64,000 bases of DNA from Candidatus Methanosuratincola sp. (lineage in GTDB: Archaea > Thermoproteota > Methanomethylicia > Methanomethylicales > Methanomethylicaceae), in NCBI GenBank assembly GCA_014361455.1, contig JACIVP010000001.1, positions 124,001 to 188,000 of the forward strand. Reading direction: 5' to 3'. Shown in pieces: positions 32,769 through 42,038 of the stretch. A program made the position numbers and the translations under genes. How positions within the stretch are numbered: position 1 is the stretch's first letter; the number at the start of each line of letters is the position of its first letter. Below the pieces are notes generated by a model, which saw only the letters and a list, made by a program, of their open reading frames with translations, was not told where the DNA came from and searched no databases.

Positions 32769-33338
32769 TCACCTGCGGCAAACATTGACAAAGTTCCTCA
32801 GGATTTCTGTCCCCTTGGGCGTTTCCGCTACCTCGACATGGAACTGGACACCATAGATCGGACTGCCTGCAGCCTTAAGCGCCTCCACTCTGCAGCAGTC
32901 ACTCTCAGCCAACACAGAAAACCTCTCCCGTCCAGTCCTGATCACCTCGTCGTTGTGGGACGCCCAGGCGACAAACTCCTTCCCCACACCCGCCAGGATC
33001 TCGTCCTCTTCGATAACCCTCACGACCGTCTTTCCGTACTCCGGCTTTCTTCCCTTCACTACCTCGCCCCCGAGGAGCTTCCCGATCAGCTGGTGCGAGA
33101 GGCATATCCCAAGGACCGGGAAGTCTGCCCTCTCGACTATCTCCGGGAGCCTCCCAAACCTCCCCATCCCGTCGTTGACGCTGTACGCCCCTCCGCCCAT
33201 GATCAGCCCGTCGATCCCTTTCAGATCCTCCAGCGTGGTCTTGGGCATGATGCGCCTGCTCGATACCCCGATCTCCCTGAGCGCCCTCATGATTAAGTGG
33301 TTGTACTGCCCGCCGAGGAAGACCACCGGTATCTCCAT
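32769..33338 (-). CDS. guaAA: GMP synthase glutaminase subunit
   Basis: Supplies ammonia from glutamine for XMP to GMP conversion. 189 residues, class I glutamine amidotransferase: nucleophile Cys in VLGICLSHQLIG (about residue 79), catalytic His and Glu in GVQFHVEVAETP (about residues 165-175). In many archaea GMP synthetase is split in two genes, as here; this one is downstream of the PP-ATPase subunit, with a 36-bp gap, on the same strand. Confidence 0.95.
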   Translation of the reverse strand: MEIPVVFLGGQYNHLIMRALREIGVSSRRIMPKTTLEDLKGIDGLIMGGGAYSVNDGMGRFGRLPEIVERADFPVLGICLSHQLIGKLLGGEVVKGRKPEYGKTVVRVIEEDEILAGVGKEFVAWASHNDEVIRTGRERFSVLAESDCCRVEALKAAGSPIYGVQFHVEVAETPKGTEILRNFVNVCRR

Positions 33339-33374
33339 CTCTGATCACCATACACGTCCTGACACTGCACAGCG

Positions 33375-34556
33375 TCACTCGAACTCGACGGTCGCGGGCG
33401 GCTTCGATGTCAGGTCGTAGCAGACCAGCCCCACCCTCTCGTCCTCCATGACACTCGAGGCGACCCTCTCAAGGACTGCCCTCGGCACGGGCGTCGGCTT
33501 GGCCGTCATGAAGTCCCTTGTCTCTACTGACCTGACTATCACGGCGTAGCCGCCATGGTCCCGCTCCTTCACCGACAGGAGCACCCTGACCACACCCCAG
33601 TCCTCGTGGATGACCTTATCGGTGACCCAGAAGAGCTCAGCCGGATCCGACAACGTTCCCGGATCCACGACAACCATCCTGCCGTAGGCCCTCTCGTCGC
33701 CCTTCACGCCTGTCGCACGCGCCCCCAAGTACCACGCCTTCCCGCTTGCGCCGACCGCCGATCTGGCAATCCTCTCGTCCGCCCCCCTCCGGTCGTCCTC
33801 AGCGACCGCTGCGAAGTACTGCTTCGGCGGCGGGCTCAGCTTCGAGAGCTCTCCTTCGACTATCCTGGTCGCCTTCCTTAGGAGATCCATCTTCTCTCTC
33901 GTGACCTCCCCGATGCATCTCACCATCAGCCCCGGCCCGGGGAACGGCTGCCTCTGGGCGACGGGTAGGTCCACCCCGAGGAAGACCGCAAGCCTCCTCA
34001 CCTGGTCCTTGTAAAGGTCCAGAAGCGGCTCCAGCAGCCTGAACCCAAACGCGCTTCTGGTGTCTACCCCGAGCTGCTCGAGCACGTTATGCTGCGTCTT
34101 GATCCCGCCGGCTGTCTCGATCCAGTCCGGAGCTATTGTCCCCTGGATCAGGACATCGCATCCCTCTGCCCTGGCAGCCTCGCCGAGCACTGTGTAAAAC
34201 GTCTGCCTGAAAGCGATCCGCTTCGATTCGGCGTCCGCCTTCCCCTTCAGGCCCTCCATGAACCTATCGCTGACTTGAAGCACCCTGAGAGGGAGACCCA
34301 GCGACGTGAGTATCCCCCCCACCTCCTTTGCCTCTCCTTCCCTCATGAACCCCGTGTCCAGGAAGAAGCAGACAAGCTTATCCCCCAGCGCTCTGTGTGC
34401 CAGTGCCGCGCAGACCGTGCTGTCGACTCCGCCTGATGTGGCAATCGCCGCCTTCCCCTCGCCAACGAACCTCCTTATCTCGGCGACCTTCTCCTCGGCG
34501 AAGGAAGCTGGGTCGAACGCCTGATTTCCATTGGGACCTGAAATCGTGCAAACCAA
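33375..34556 (-). CDS. guaAB: GMP synthase ATP-pyrophosphatase subunit
   Basis: Adenylates XMP and accepts ammonia to give GMP. The 393 residues hold the PP-loop SGGVDSTV (about 41-48), the FFLDTGFMREGE segment, the GTIAPDWIE loop and the dimerisation domain at the C-terminus. The ending, DLTSKPPATVEFE, is the family signature for XMP binding. Slightly longer than the usual ~310 residues. First gene of the guaA pair. Confidence 0.95.
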   Translation of the reverse strand: MVCTISGPNGNQAFDPASFAEEKVAEIRRFVGEGKAAIATSGGVDSTVCAALAHRALGDKLVCFFLDTGFMREGEAKEVGGILTSLGLPLRVLQVSDRFMEGLKGKADAESKRIAFRQTFYTVLGEAARAEGCDVLIQGTIAPDWIETAGGIKTQHNVLEQLGVDTRSAFGFRLLEPLLDLYKDQVRRLAVFLGVDLPVAQRQPFPGPGLMVRCIGEVTREKMDLLRKATRIVEGELSKLSPPPKQYFAAVAEDDRRGADERIARSAVGASGKAWYLGARATGVKGDERAYGRMVVVDPGTLSDPAELFWVTDKVIHEDWGVVRVLLSVKERDHGGYAVIVRSVETRDFMTAKPTPVPRAVLERVASSVMEDERVGLVCYDLTSKPPATVEFE

Positions 34557-34626
34557 CCCCGCAGTGGTCTCTCTCTACGACAAGGTTAATCTTAAAGTTA
34601 ATGCAGAGTCTCCCTAGGTGTCCTGC

Positions 34627-35196
34627 ATGCTCAACAGGGTGAGGGGGGCTGTCTCGAGGCTGACCCGGCCGGTCGCAGCCGCGATCGCCAGGACCGGTGT
34701 TCCGCCGAACCTGATCACATTCGCGGGCTTCTTGGTTTCAGTGGGAGCCGCCTACGCCTTTTACCAGTCTATGCCCTTCCTCGGGGGAGTCCTCCTGCTC
34801 CTCTCGGGTTCTTTCGACATCATCGACGGCGCGGTCGCGCGCGCCTCGAGCAGGGTGACCAGGCTGGGGGGCGTCCTCGACTCCGTCCTCGACCGCTACT
34901 CAGATCTAGTAGTCATCGGCGCCATCACCATCTCAGGCCTCTGCAGCCCGATCGCAGGGATCGCCGCCATGATAGGATCCGTGATGGTGAGTTACGTGAG
35001 GGCCAGGGGCGAGGTGGAAGGCGTCAGGATGTCTGCCGTGGGCATGATGGAGCGGGCTGAGAGGATCGTCCTGATTGCCGCGACCGCAATGCTCGGAATC
35101 CTGGACATCGGGATATTGATCCTGGCAGTCTTGGCAAACATAACCGTCCTGCAGCGGCTCTACCACATCTGGAGGTCGCTCACTGCCCCAGCCTAG
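34627..35196 (+). CDS. CDP-alcohol phosphatidyltransferase (archaeal phospholipid synthase)
   Basis: 189-residue integral membrane enzyme with the family motif D-G-x2-A-R-x8-G-x3-D-x3-D, seen as DIIDGAVARASSRVTRLGG followed by LDSVLDRYSD (about residues 65-95), and five to six membrane segments. It joins a CDP-archaeol to an alcohol phosphate; the archaetidylinositol phosphate synthase branch is likely from the overall pattern. Start at ATG 34627; GTG 34618 is in frame just upstream. The headgroup cannot be fixed from sequence. Confidence 0.86.
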   Translation: MLNRVRGAVSRLTRPVAAAIARTGVPPNLITFAGFLVSVGAAYAFYQSMPFLGGVLLLLSGSFDIIDGAVARASSRVTRLGGVLDSVLDRYSDLVVIGAITISGLCSPIAGIAAMIGSVMVSYVRARGEVEGVRMSAVGMMERAERIVLIAATAMLGILDIGILILAVLANITVLQRLYHIWRSLTAPA

Positions 35197-35264
35197 CGAG
35201 AGGCGCCTCACGGTCCAGGAGCCCGATCCCATTCCAGAATGAGTCTTCGATGCACTTCGGTCAG

Positions 35265-35515
35265 GCTTGCTTGGCTTTAGTGTCTCCGCACGGCATTCTT
35301 CCCCCCTCCGACCGCCACCATGAAGCTTGATCGACCGACTCCTCCACTGCACAGAGGACGAGGCGCACTGATCGATCATCGCCGATCGAACTCCTTGCGC
35401 ATCCTCCATCTGATCTCATCTCATAGGCGTACATTGGACGGTCCATCAGGATGCGGATTATGTATAACCAGAGGCCCTCCCTCGTGCCCTTTTCGAGGAG
35501 CCTCTCATAAGCCAT
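35265..35515 (-). pseudogene. Degraded PadR-family regulator
   Basis: The first third reads as a normal PadR start: MAYERLLEKGTREGLWLYI then RPMYAYE. After that a short duplication of about 5 bp (GAGAT repeated) shifts the frame; the continuation IRWRMRKEFDRR is in another frame and meets a stop. The rest of the winged helix and the dimer helix are not preserved. So a dead gene, decayed fairly recently since the N-terminus is still clear. Confidence 0.6.
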
Positions 35516-35811
35516 GGTTTGCCCCACCGCATTTCCCAAACCGCTTTCTCTTCTCTTCCCTTTTTTAAGGACAAGATCCTGCATCCAGCCCCGTCTAGAC
35601 AAGTCCAGTCCATACTAGCTAATCCAGCAGCCTAGGAGCCCTACTGTCCAACTCCTCAACCGGACGGTCAGCTGACTGTCCCATGATCCCCTTCCTTATC
35701 CTGATACTAAGCTTTACTTGATTGCTTGATTGATTATGCTGAGCTTGGCTTGATGCTGCGTCTAATGCCGATCCTTTGTCCTGCTTACCCGGCGCCACCA
35801 CGCGCTCAAGC
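35516..35811. other. Gap with no recognised gene
   Basis: Low-complexity patches (for example GATTGCTTGATTGATT near 35726) and no convincing frame. A T-rich CCCTTTTTTAAGG tract near 35560 could be the promoter of the PadR relic. Confidence 0.35.
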
Positions 35812-36381
35812 TCAAGGGATCATCCCCTTCACTATCGCGATGCAGTGGCTGGCGAGGTACGGATGCGGCCCGAGGCTCACCCTCCTCGCGCCCATCGAGT
35901 CTAGGACCCTCTCCCCACGTGTGTCCATCCCCTTCTGGTCCCCGAGCACGAAGGCAGACTTCTCAGCGTAGCCCAGCCTGGAAAAGTCCTCCCCCCCCTC
36001 GTGGAGGTAGTACAGCGCGAACCCCTCGCGGGCATGCCTCCTGACGGCATCCTCAAACCCCTCCCTCCTTGCTGATACCCCGCGCGGCGGGTTGCCACGC
36101 ATCGCGGCCACGAGCATTTCTGCCGCCTCCAGCTCGCCCTCGGGCGCCCTCTCGACCCCCCTTCCGTCGAATTCGATGCTCAGCGGCGGGTCTGGAGGCC
36201 CCTCCAACACGACGGTCAACCTGCAGTCCCTGCTCACCCCCCTCGGGGAGATCAGTGCGGAGACGATGCACCTGCATACCAGGTCCATCCTCCCACTTCC
36301 GCCGGCGAGGGACTTCAAAGGGAAATCTGGGGCAGTGCGCCCCTCGGAAGCCTTCAGCACAAAAGCCCTAAACAGAATCAA
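35812..36381 (-). CDS. trmY: tRNA pseudouridine-54 N1-methyltransferase TrmY
   Basis: Methylates pseudouridine 54 in the T loop of archaeal tRNAs. From TTG 36381 the product is 189 residues and begins MILFRAFVLKASEGRTAPDF, followed by KSLAGGSGRMDLVCRCI, the family signature. The C-terminal SPOUT knot carries FVLGDQKGMD and SLGPHPYLASHC with the Cys and His expected near the cofactor. The frame is open far upstream into the S26e gene, but the family starts here. The TTG lies 13 bp after the S26e stop, so the two genes form an operon. Confidence 0.9.
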   Translation of the reverse strand: MILFRAFVLKASEGRTAPDFPLKSLAGGSGRMDLVCRCIVSALISPRGVSRDCRLTVVLEGPPDPPLSIEFDGRGVERAPEGELEAAEMLVAAMRGNPPRGVSARREGFEDAVRRHAREGFALYYLHEGGEDFSRLGYAEKSAFVLGDQKGMDTRGERVLDSMGARRVSLGPHPYLASHCIAIVKGMIP

Positions 36382-36394
36382 AAAAGGGTGCCCC

Positions 36395-36682
36395 TCAGCT
36401 AAGGGACTCCGATTGCCTCCTCTCGTCCTTCGCGCGGACCTTGACCACACGCTTGCTGATCGCACACTTGACGCAGTAGTTCTTCGTGACGACCCTCCTG
36501 TAGATCTGAGCACCCTGCTTCATCAGGTCCTTTGCGAGCTGCGGCTCCAGCAACGATACCGGCTTTGTCACCTTTATCGCCTTGTCCCTTGGGATCCACG
36601 CCCCGCAGAGATCACACTGAACCCTCGACGACTTTCCCTTGTCACCTTTACTACGTCCTCTGCTCTTCCGCTTCTTCGGCAA
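36395..36682 (-). CDS. rps26e: 30S ribosomal protein S26e
   Basis: 95 residues: basic N-terminus MPKKRKSRGRSKGDKGKSS, the zinc ribbon VQCDLCGAWIPRDKAI and YCVKCAISKRVVKVR. It binds near the mRNA exit on the small subunit. S26e is found in the TACK and Asgard lineages and eukaryotes and is missing from most euryarchaea, so it is informative for placing this genome. First gene of the operon with trmY; divergent from gatD. Confidence 0.95.
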   Translation of the reverse strand: MPKKRKSRGRSKGDKGKSSRVQCDLCGAWIPRDKAIKVTKPVSLLEPQLAKDLMKQGAQIYRRVVTKNYCVKCAISKRVVKVRAKDERRQSESLS

Positions 36683-36817
36683 TCCAAGTCCTCCATTATG
36701 GTTTATTTGGTCAGTAATCGACGGTTCAGCTTATAAAAATGTCGTATGCCTGTGCCTCAGGCGCGCCCAGGGAAAGGTTATTTCTACCCTCAGGCAAAAT
36801 ACTCTTGATTCACATGC

Positions 36818-38224
36818 ATGCAGGTGTTTGAATTGGGTCTCACTCCAGAGAGGGGACAGCCCCCCCAGCCGCAGCCCCGGAAGACCGAATCCGAATCAGG
36901 ATACAGGGGGAGGGTACTCGATCTGATAAGGTCCAAGGGGGTCAAGGTCGGGGACAGAGTCCTTGTCACAGACGGCCGGATGGAACTGGCCGGGATACTC
37001 ATGCCGAGGTCCGAGCTCGAGGATGACTTGCACATCGTTGTGAAGCTGCCGGACGGCTACAACGTGGGCATCTCGATAGAATCGATCGAACTCCAGAATG
37101 CCCAGGATCAGGAGCCGCCGCAGCCCCAGCCTGAAGCGCGGGTCCCCCCTCCTAACCCCGCGCTCCCCAAGGTCGCCATAATCAGCACCGGCGGGACCAT
37201 CGCCAGCAGAGTGGACTACAGGACCGGGGCGGTCAGCCCGGCCCTATCAGCGGCGGACCTCTATCTGACAGTCCCGGAGCTCGGGGAGATCGCGAACATA
37301 CAGACCGAGATACTCTTCAGCATCCTTAGCGAGAACATGTCGTCGAAGCACTGGACATCGATCGCCGAGTCCGTCTCAAGGCAGATAAAGGCGGGTGCGC
37401 AGGGCGTCGTCGTCACGCACGGCACCGACACGATGGGCTATACTGCAGCAGCCCTCAGCTTTGCGCTGAGAAACCTCCCAGTCCCGGTGATCTTGGTCGG
37501 ATCCCAGCGCTCCTCCGATCGCCCGTCCTCAGATGCCGCGCTGAACCTCAAGGGGGCAGTAAGCGCGGCTGCTTACGCCCCGTTCGCGGAGGTCGGCGTC
37601 CTGATGCATGCGACCCCCTCCGATGAGACCCTGGTGGTCCACCGGGGCACGAGGGCGAGGAAGATGCACACGAGCAGGCGGGACGCTTTCAGGTCTGTCA
37701 ACTCGAGGCCGCTCGCCGTTATAAGGGACGGGAGGGTAGAGGCGCATGCCGACGTGGACTACCGGCCTAGGGGCGCCCCAGGCGACTTGGAGGTCAGATC
37801 CCACTTCGAGGAGGACGTTGTGCTGATCAAGTCATTCCCTGGCATCCAGCCGGACATCTTCGACCCCATAGTGCACAGGGGGTTCAGGGGCATAGTCCTC
37901 GAGGGGACCGGTCTCGGACACATCCCTGACAAGCTCTTCCACCAGGTAAGAAGGGCGATCGAGAGCGGGATGACTGTTGTGATGGCCTCCCAGTGCATCA
38001 ATGGGCGGGTGAACATGAACGTATACAGCACCGGGAGGGAGCTTCTGACCATGGGCGTGATCCCCGCGGGGGACATGCTCCCTGAGACCGCGCTGGTCAA
38101 GCTCATGTGGGTTCTCGGGCAGACCGAGGACCACGGGAAGATAAGAGAGCTATTCACCGCGAACCTCGCGGGGGAGATCTCGGAGAGGAGCGAGTATCTT
38201 GGGGGCGGCTCGGATGCAGAGTGA
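36818..38224 (+). CDS. gatD: Glu-tRNA(Gln) amidotransferase subunit D
   Basis: Asparaginase-like subunit that releases ammonia for converting Glu-tRNA(Gln) to Gln-tRNA(Gln); the GatDE form is found only in archaea. 468 residues: an N-terminal GatD-specific beta domain (about 30-95), a Pro/Gln-rich linker, then the type I/II asparaginase core with STGGTIAS (about 123-130) and VVTHGTDTMGYTAAAL (second catalytic Thr with Asp). The C-terminal SEYLGGGSDAE is acidic. The stop lies inside the gatE frame. The presence of gatDE implies no glutaminyl-tRNA synthetase is needed. Confidence 0.96.
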   Translation: MQVFELGLTPERGQPPQPQPRKTESESGYRGRVLDLIRSKGVKVGDRVLVTDGRMELAGILMPRSELEDDLHIVVKLPDGYNVGISIESIELQNAQDQEPPQPQPEARVPPPNPALPKVAIISTGGTIASRVDYRTGAVSPALSAADLYLTVPELGEIANIQTEILFSILSENMSSKHWTSIAESVSRQIKAGAQGVVVTHGTDTMGYTAAALSFALRNLPVPVILVGSQRSSDRPSSDAALNLKGAVSAAAYAPFAEVGVLMHATPSDETLVVHRGTRARKMHTSRRDAFRSVNSRPLAVIRDGRVEAHADVDYRPRGAPGDLEVRSHFEEDVVLIKSFPGIQPDIFDPIVHRGFRGIVLEGTGLGHIPDKLFHQVRRAIESGMTVVMASQCINGRVNMNVYSTGRELLTMGVIPAGDMLPETALVKLMWVLGQTEDHGKIRELFTANLAGEISERSEYLGGGSDAE

Positions 38225-40160
38225 GCCGGAGCGTATCGGCGCCGCCTCAAGCACGGGCGGGGCTGGCGGCAGCGGCGCGGGGATCAAGGTCGGGATCGAG
38301 ATACACCAGCAGCTCGACACCCGGTGCAAGCTCTTCTGCGGGTGCCCCACCATGCTTTCAGACAGGAAACCAGACTATTCGGTCGTCCGGAGGCTCCGCC
38401 CAACCCACAGCGAGATGGGGGAGGTGGACAGGGCCGCACTCTTCGAATCGACGAGGAGGAAGCGGTTTGTCTATCAAGGGCACTTCGGTTCCGCGTGCCT
38501 TGTGGAGCTGGACGAGGAGCCACCTCATGAGCTGAACCCGGAGGCGGTATCTGTCGCGCTGACCGCCGCTGCCCTGATGAACATGAAGCCAGTTGACGAG
38601 ATCCATGTGATGCGGAAGATAGTGATAGACGGGTCGAACACCACGGGCTTCCAGAGGACCGCGAAGGTCGCCCTTGACGGCTGGATCGCGCTCGGCGAGA
38701 GGCGGGTCACTGTGCAGTCTCTCTGCCTAGAGGAGGACGCAGCCAGGAAGGTATCTGAGTCCGAAGAGACAGTCGCCTACCTTTTGGACAGGCTGGGGAT
38801 CCCACTCGTCGAGGTGACCACGGGGCCGGACATGCGTAGCGGTGCTGAGGCAGAACAGGCTGCGCTTGCGATAGGGAGGATCCTTAAGGCGACCGGGAAG
38901 GTCAAGCGCGGGCTCGGGGCGATCAGGCAGGACCTGAATGTCTCAGTCGAGGGAGGGAGCAGGGTTGAGATAAAGGGCGTGCAGGAGCTCGGGATGATCT
39001 CTACTGCGGTCGAGTGTGAGGCTATGCGCCAGCGGCGCCTCCTCGGGGTCAGGGACGAGCTGATCAGGCGGGGCGTTCAAGACCCATTAGGATCGGCGGT
39101 CAAGGATCTCACGGATCTCCTCAGCGAGACGGGCAGCAAGGTCCTGAGGAAGGCTATAGACTCCGGGGGGAGGGTGATGGGTGTCCTCCTCAAGGGGTAT
39201 GCTGGGCTGCTGAAGTGCGAGTTACAGCCGGGGAGGAGGTTCGGGACCGAGCTCTCCGACAGGGCAAAGGCCAAGGCAGGCGTCGGCGGAATCTTCCATA
39301 CCGACGAGCTCCCTGCGTACGGGATAACCCCTGAAGAGGTCTCTTCAGTTGAGCGCGCGCTGGGCGCCTTGGAGGGAGACTGCGCAGTGATCGTGGCCGC
39401 GCCCGAACAGATGTGCAGAGCAGCGCTCGAGTCCGTTCTCGAGAGGGCATCTGAGGCGATCAGGGGAGTCCCGGCGGAGGTGAGGGCTGCGAACCAGGAT
39501 GGGACGACCAGGTTCATGCGCCCGATGCCTGGATCCGCAAGGATGTACCCAGAGACTGACGTCCCCTCGATCGTGGTGACCAAGTCGCGGTTCGAGGAGG
39601 TGAAGCGCTCCCTGCCCGAGACCCTCGAGTCCAGGGCGGAGAGGTACCAGAAGGAGTATGGGCTGAGCAGGGACCTCGCACTCCTGGTGGTCGACTCTCC
39701 ATACTCGGCCGAGTTCGAGTCCCTCGCCAGGGAGGGCGTCGCGGATCCCTCCTTCGTAGCTGCCACGTTCGAGTACACCTTCAAAATGCTCAGGCGCGAG
39801 GGGGTCGACGTCGACTCGTTCGACCCGGCGGAGATAAAGCAGGTGATGCTCGGGGCAAACTCTGGGAGGATACCGAAGGAGGCGGTCCCAGAGGTCTTCA
39901 GGTGGCTCTCGGCGAACAGGGGGATGGGCGTCGAGGATGCGCTAAGGGCGCTCTCCGTCGGCGCAGCGAGCGCCGAGGAGGTTCGATCCAAGGTCGCGGC
40001 GGTAGTGGAGAGGAACCTCGGTCTCATACAGCGCGAGGGGGACCGCGCCAAGAGCCGGCTGATGGGTGACCTCATGAGGGAGTACCGCGGGAAAGTGGAC
40101 GGGAAGCTCCTCTTCTCCCTCCTGGAGGAGGAGATCAGTAAACGGATCCAGCCCACGTAA
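38214..40160 (+). CDS. gatE: Glu-tRNA(Gln) amidotransferase subunit E
   Basis: Kinase/amidotransferase subunit of GatDE. 648 residues from ATG 38214: IKVGIEIHQQLDTRCKLFC near the start, the cradle domain (LNVSVEGGSRVEIKGVQEL), a GatE-specific AspRS-type insertion (about residues 280-400) and the YqeY-like tail (EVRSKVAAVVERN to the end), which grips tRNA-Gln. An upstream TTG at 38199 is in frame. The start overlaps gatD by 11 bp, so the subunits are made together in balance. Confidence 0.96.
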   Translation: MQSEPERIGAASSTGGAGGSGAGIKVGIEIHQQLDTRCKLFCGCPTMLSDRKPDYSVVRRLRPTHSEMGEVDRAALFESTRRKRFVYQGHFGSACLVELDEEPPHELNPEAVSVALTAAALMNMKPVDEIHVMRKIVIDGSNTTGFQRTAKVALDGWIALGERRVTVQSLCLEEDAARKVSESEETVAYLLDRLGIPLVEVTTGPDMRSGAEAEQAALAIGRILKATGKVKRGLGAIRQDLNVSVEGGSRVEIKGVQELGMISTAVECEAMRQRRLLGVRDELIRRGVQDPLGSAVKDLTDLLSETGSKVLRKAIDSGGRVMGVLLKGYAGLLKCELQPGRRFGTELSDRAKAKAGVGGIFHTDELPAYGITPEEVSSVERALGALEGDCAVIVAAPEQMCRAALESVLERASEAIRGVPAEVRAANQDGTTRFMRPMPGSARMYPETDVPSIVVTKSRFEEVKRSLPETLESRAERYQKEYGLSRDLALLVVDSPYSAEFESLAREGVADPSFVAATFEYTFKMLRREGVDVDSFDPAEIKQVMLGANSGRIPKEAVPEVFRWLSANRGMGVEDALRALSVGAASAEEVRSKVAAVVERNLGLIQREGDRAKSRLMGDLMREYRGKVDGKLLFSLLEEEISKRIQPT

Positions 40161-40225
40161 CTCTTTTTATTCTGGTTGCAGATAGTCTTGATCACTCAAT
40201 CTGTCTCTTGATCTGGTGTGGTCTC

Positions 40226-42028
40226 TTGTGCGGCATATTCGGGTGCATCTGCGGCGGGGCAGTTCCAGTTCTCATAGACGGGCTGAGGCGGCTGGAGTAC
40301 CGGGGGTACGACTCGGTAGGGTTTGCGGTCATCTCCGGCGGCAGGGTACTCGTCGTGAAGGACAAGGGTAACATCGATGAGTTCCTCAGTAAGATCGACA
40401 TTGACTCGGTGGAATCAGAGATAGGCATCGGCCACACCCGGTGGGCAACGCACGGCGCGCCCTGCAAGGAGAATGCACACCCGCACCTCGACTGCACGGG
40501 GTCGATAGCCGTGGTCCACAACGGGGTCCTGGAGAACTTTCTGGACCTCCGCTCCGGGCTCCAGGCGAGGGGCCACCGTTTCGCGTCGAATACCGACTCC
40601 GAGGTGATCGCCCACCTCATCGAGGAAGGCGTGATGTCCGGGATGTGTCTGAAGGACGCCCTTGCAGCTGCTTCAAGGAAGATAAGGGGGTCAATGGCGG
40701 TCGCCGCGATAAGCTCTGCAGAGCCGGACAGGATAGTCTGTTTCAGGAGGGAGAGCCCGCTCGTAGTCGGGATGGGACCGGGCGGCGTCTACTGCGCGTC
40801 GGACATACTTGCCATGGTGAAGTACGCAACCGAGGCATACCATGTGCCCGAGGGGAGCCTGGCAACACTCACTAGGGTCGGGCTCTCTTTCGAGGGCCCA
40901 GGCGGTGATCGGATAGATCCTCCCTCCTTGAAGATCAGCCTAGAACCAGGCGCGGTGGAGAGGGGTGGATACAAGCACTTTATGCTGAAGGAGATCCACG
41001 AACAGCCCATCGCGGTCTCGAACACCCTCCGGATATACAGGGAGTACATCGATCGCGCGGCACTCCTACTCCATGGGAAGAGGGTGCTGCTCACTGGATC
41101 TGGAACGTCGTACCACGCGTGTCTGTGCGCCTCCTATCTGATGAGCTCCCTCGGCGTCGACGCCATGGCCGTCATCTCCTCCGAGCTCCAGGAGTACTTG
41201 AAGGGTCAGCCCCTCTCTGGCTCAGCGGTCGTGGCCGTCTCGCAGTCCGGGGAGACTGCGGATACGCTTGGCGCCATCAGGCACGCGAAGAGGCTCGGTG
41301 CCCGCGTGATCGGGATAACGAACACGCTCTCGTCCTCGATAACCAATATCTCCGACGCCTACCTCTGCACCCAGGGGGGGCCCGAGATCGGGGTCGCGGC
41401 GACAAAGTCCTTCCTCACGCAGCTTGTCGTGCTGGAGATGCTCTCGTTCAGGACGGCACTCGCCGCCGGTTCGATCTCGAAGCAGGAGTGTGAGGAGGCT
41501 TACGAGGAGATGGGCGCCCTTCCTGCAAAGATAGGCGGGATCATCCAGAGGCTCGAAAGCGTCCGCGAGATCGCCCTGAAGTACTCGGACAGGCGTGACG
41601 CGTTCTTTCTTGGGAGGGGGATCAACGTGGCCACCGCCTTGGAGGGGGCGCTCAAGCTCAAGGAGATAAGCTATATACACGCAGAGGGGTATCCCGCTGG
41701 CGAGTCGAAGCATGGTCCGATCTCACTCGTCGAGCCTGGCTTCCTCTGCGTCTTCGTCTCCCCGATGGACTCGACGAGGCAGAGAATCATCGGAAACATA
41801 ATGGAGATGAAAGCGAGGGGCGCAGAGATCTTCTCCGTACTCACCGAGGGGGACAGCGAGCTGATCGAGGTGTCGGATGGGTACTTCGAGGTCCCCGAGT
41901 CCCCTGAATACCTCTACCCCGTGCTCTGCACGGTCCCGCTCCAGGCGTTAGCCTATTACGTGGCGATATATAAGGGGCTTGACCCTGACAGGCCGAGGAA
42001 CCTGGCAAAGTCCGTCACCGTGCTTTAG
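40226..42028 (+). CDS. glmS: Glucosamine-fructose-6-phosphate aminotransferase
   Basis: Makes glucosamine 6-phosphate from fructose 6-phosphate and glutamine. The N-terminal nucleophile is Cys2, so the start must be TTG 40226, which gives M-CGIFGCICGG; an upstream in-frame ATG at 40208 would bury the Cys and is rejected. GGTGTGG stands upstream. Glutaminase: HTRWATHG and NTDSEVIAH. Isomerase: two SIS domains with LTGSGTSYHACL and FFLGRGINV-type loops, ending in a typical KSVTVL. 600 residues, normal length. Provides amino sugars for glycan or N-linked sugar synthesis. Confidence 0.96.
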   Translation: MCGIFGCICGGAVPVLIDGLRRLEYRGYDSVGFAVISGGRVLVVKDKGNIDEFLSKIDIDSVESEIGIGHTRWATHGAPCKENAHPHLDCTGSIAVVHNGVLENFLDLRSGLQARGHRFASNTDSEVIAHLIEEGVMSGMCLKDALAAASRKIRGSMAVAAISSAEPDRIVCFRRESPLVVGMGPGGVYCASDILAMVKYATEAYHVPEGSLATLTRVGLSFEGPGGDRIDPPSLKISLEPGAVERGGYKHFMLKEIHEQPIAVSNTLRIYREYIDRAALLLHGKRVLLTGSGTSYHACLCASYLMSSLGVDAMAVISSELQEYLKGQPLSGSAVVAVSQSGETADTLGAIRHAKRLGARVIGITNTLSSSITNISDAYLCTQGGPEIGVAATKSFLTQLVVLEMLSFRTALAAGSISKQECEEAYEEMGALPAKIGGIIQRLESVREIALKYSDRRDAFFLGRGINVATALEGALKLKEISYIHAEGYPAGESKHGPISLVEPGFLCVFVSPMDSTRQRIIGNIMEMKARGAEIFSVLTEGDSELIEVSDGYFEVPESPEYLYPVLCTVPLQALAYYVAIYKGLDPDRPRNLAKSVTVL

Positions 42029-42038
42029 GTGTTCTCCT

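Noticed and set aside
32543-32788. Repeating Met-Asp-Gly-Trp open frame
   Set aside because: Produced by the GGAT microsatellite; no ribosome-binding site or domain.
40208-40226. ATG 40208 as the glmS start
   Set aside because: GlmS needs Cys directly after the initiator; only TTG 40226 gives M-CGIFG.
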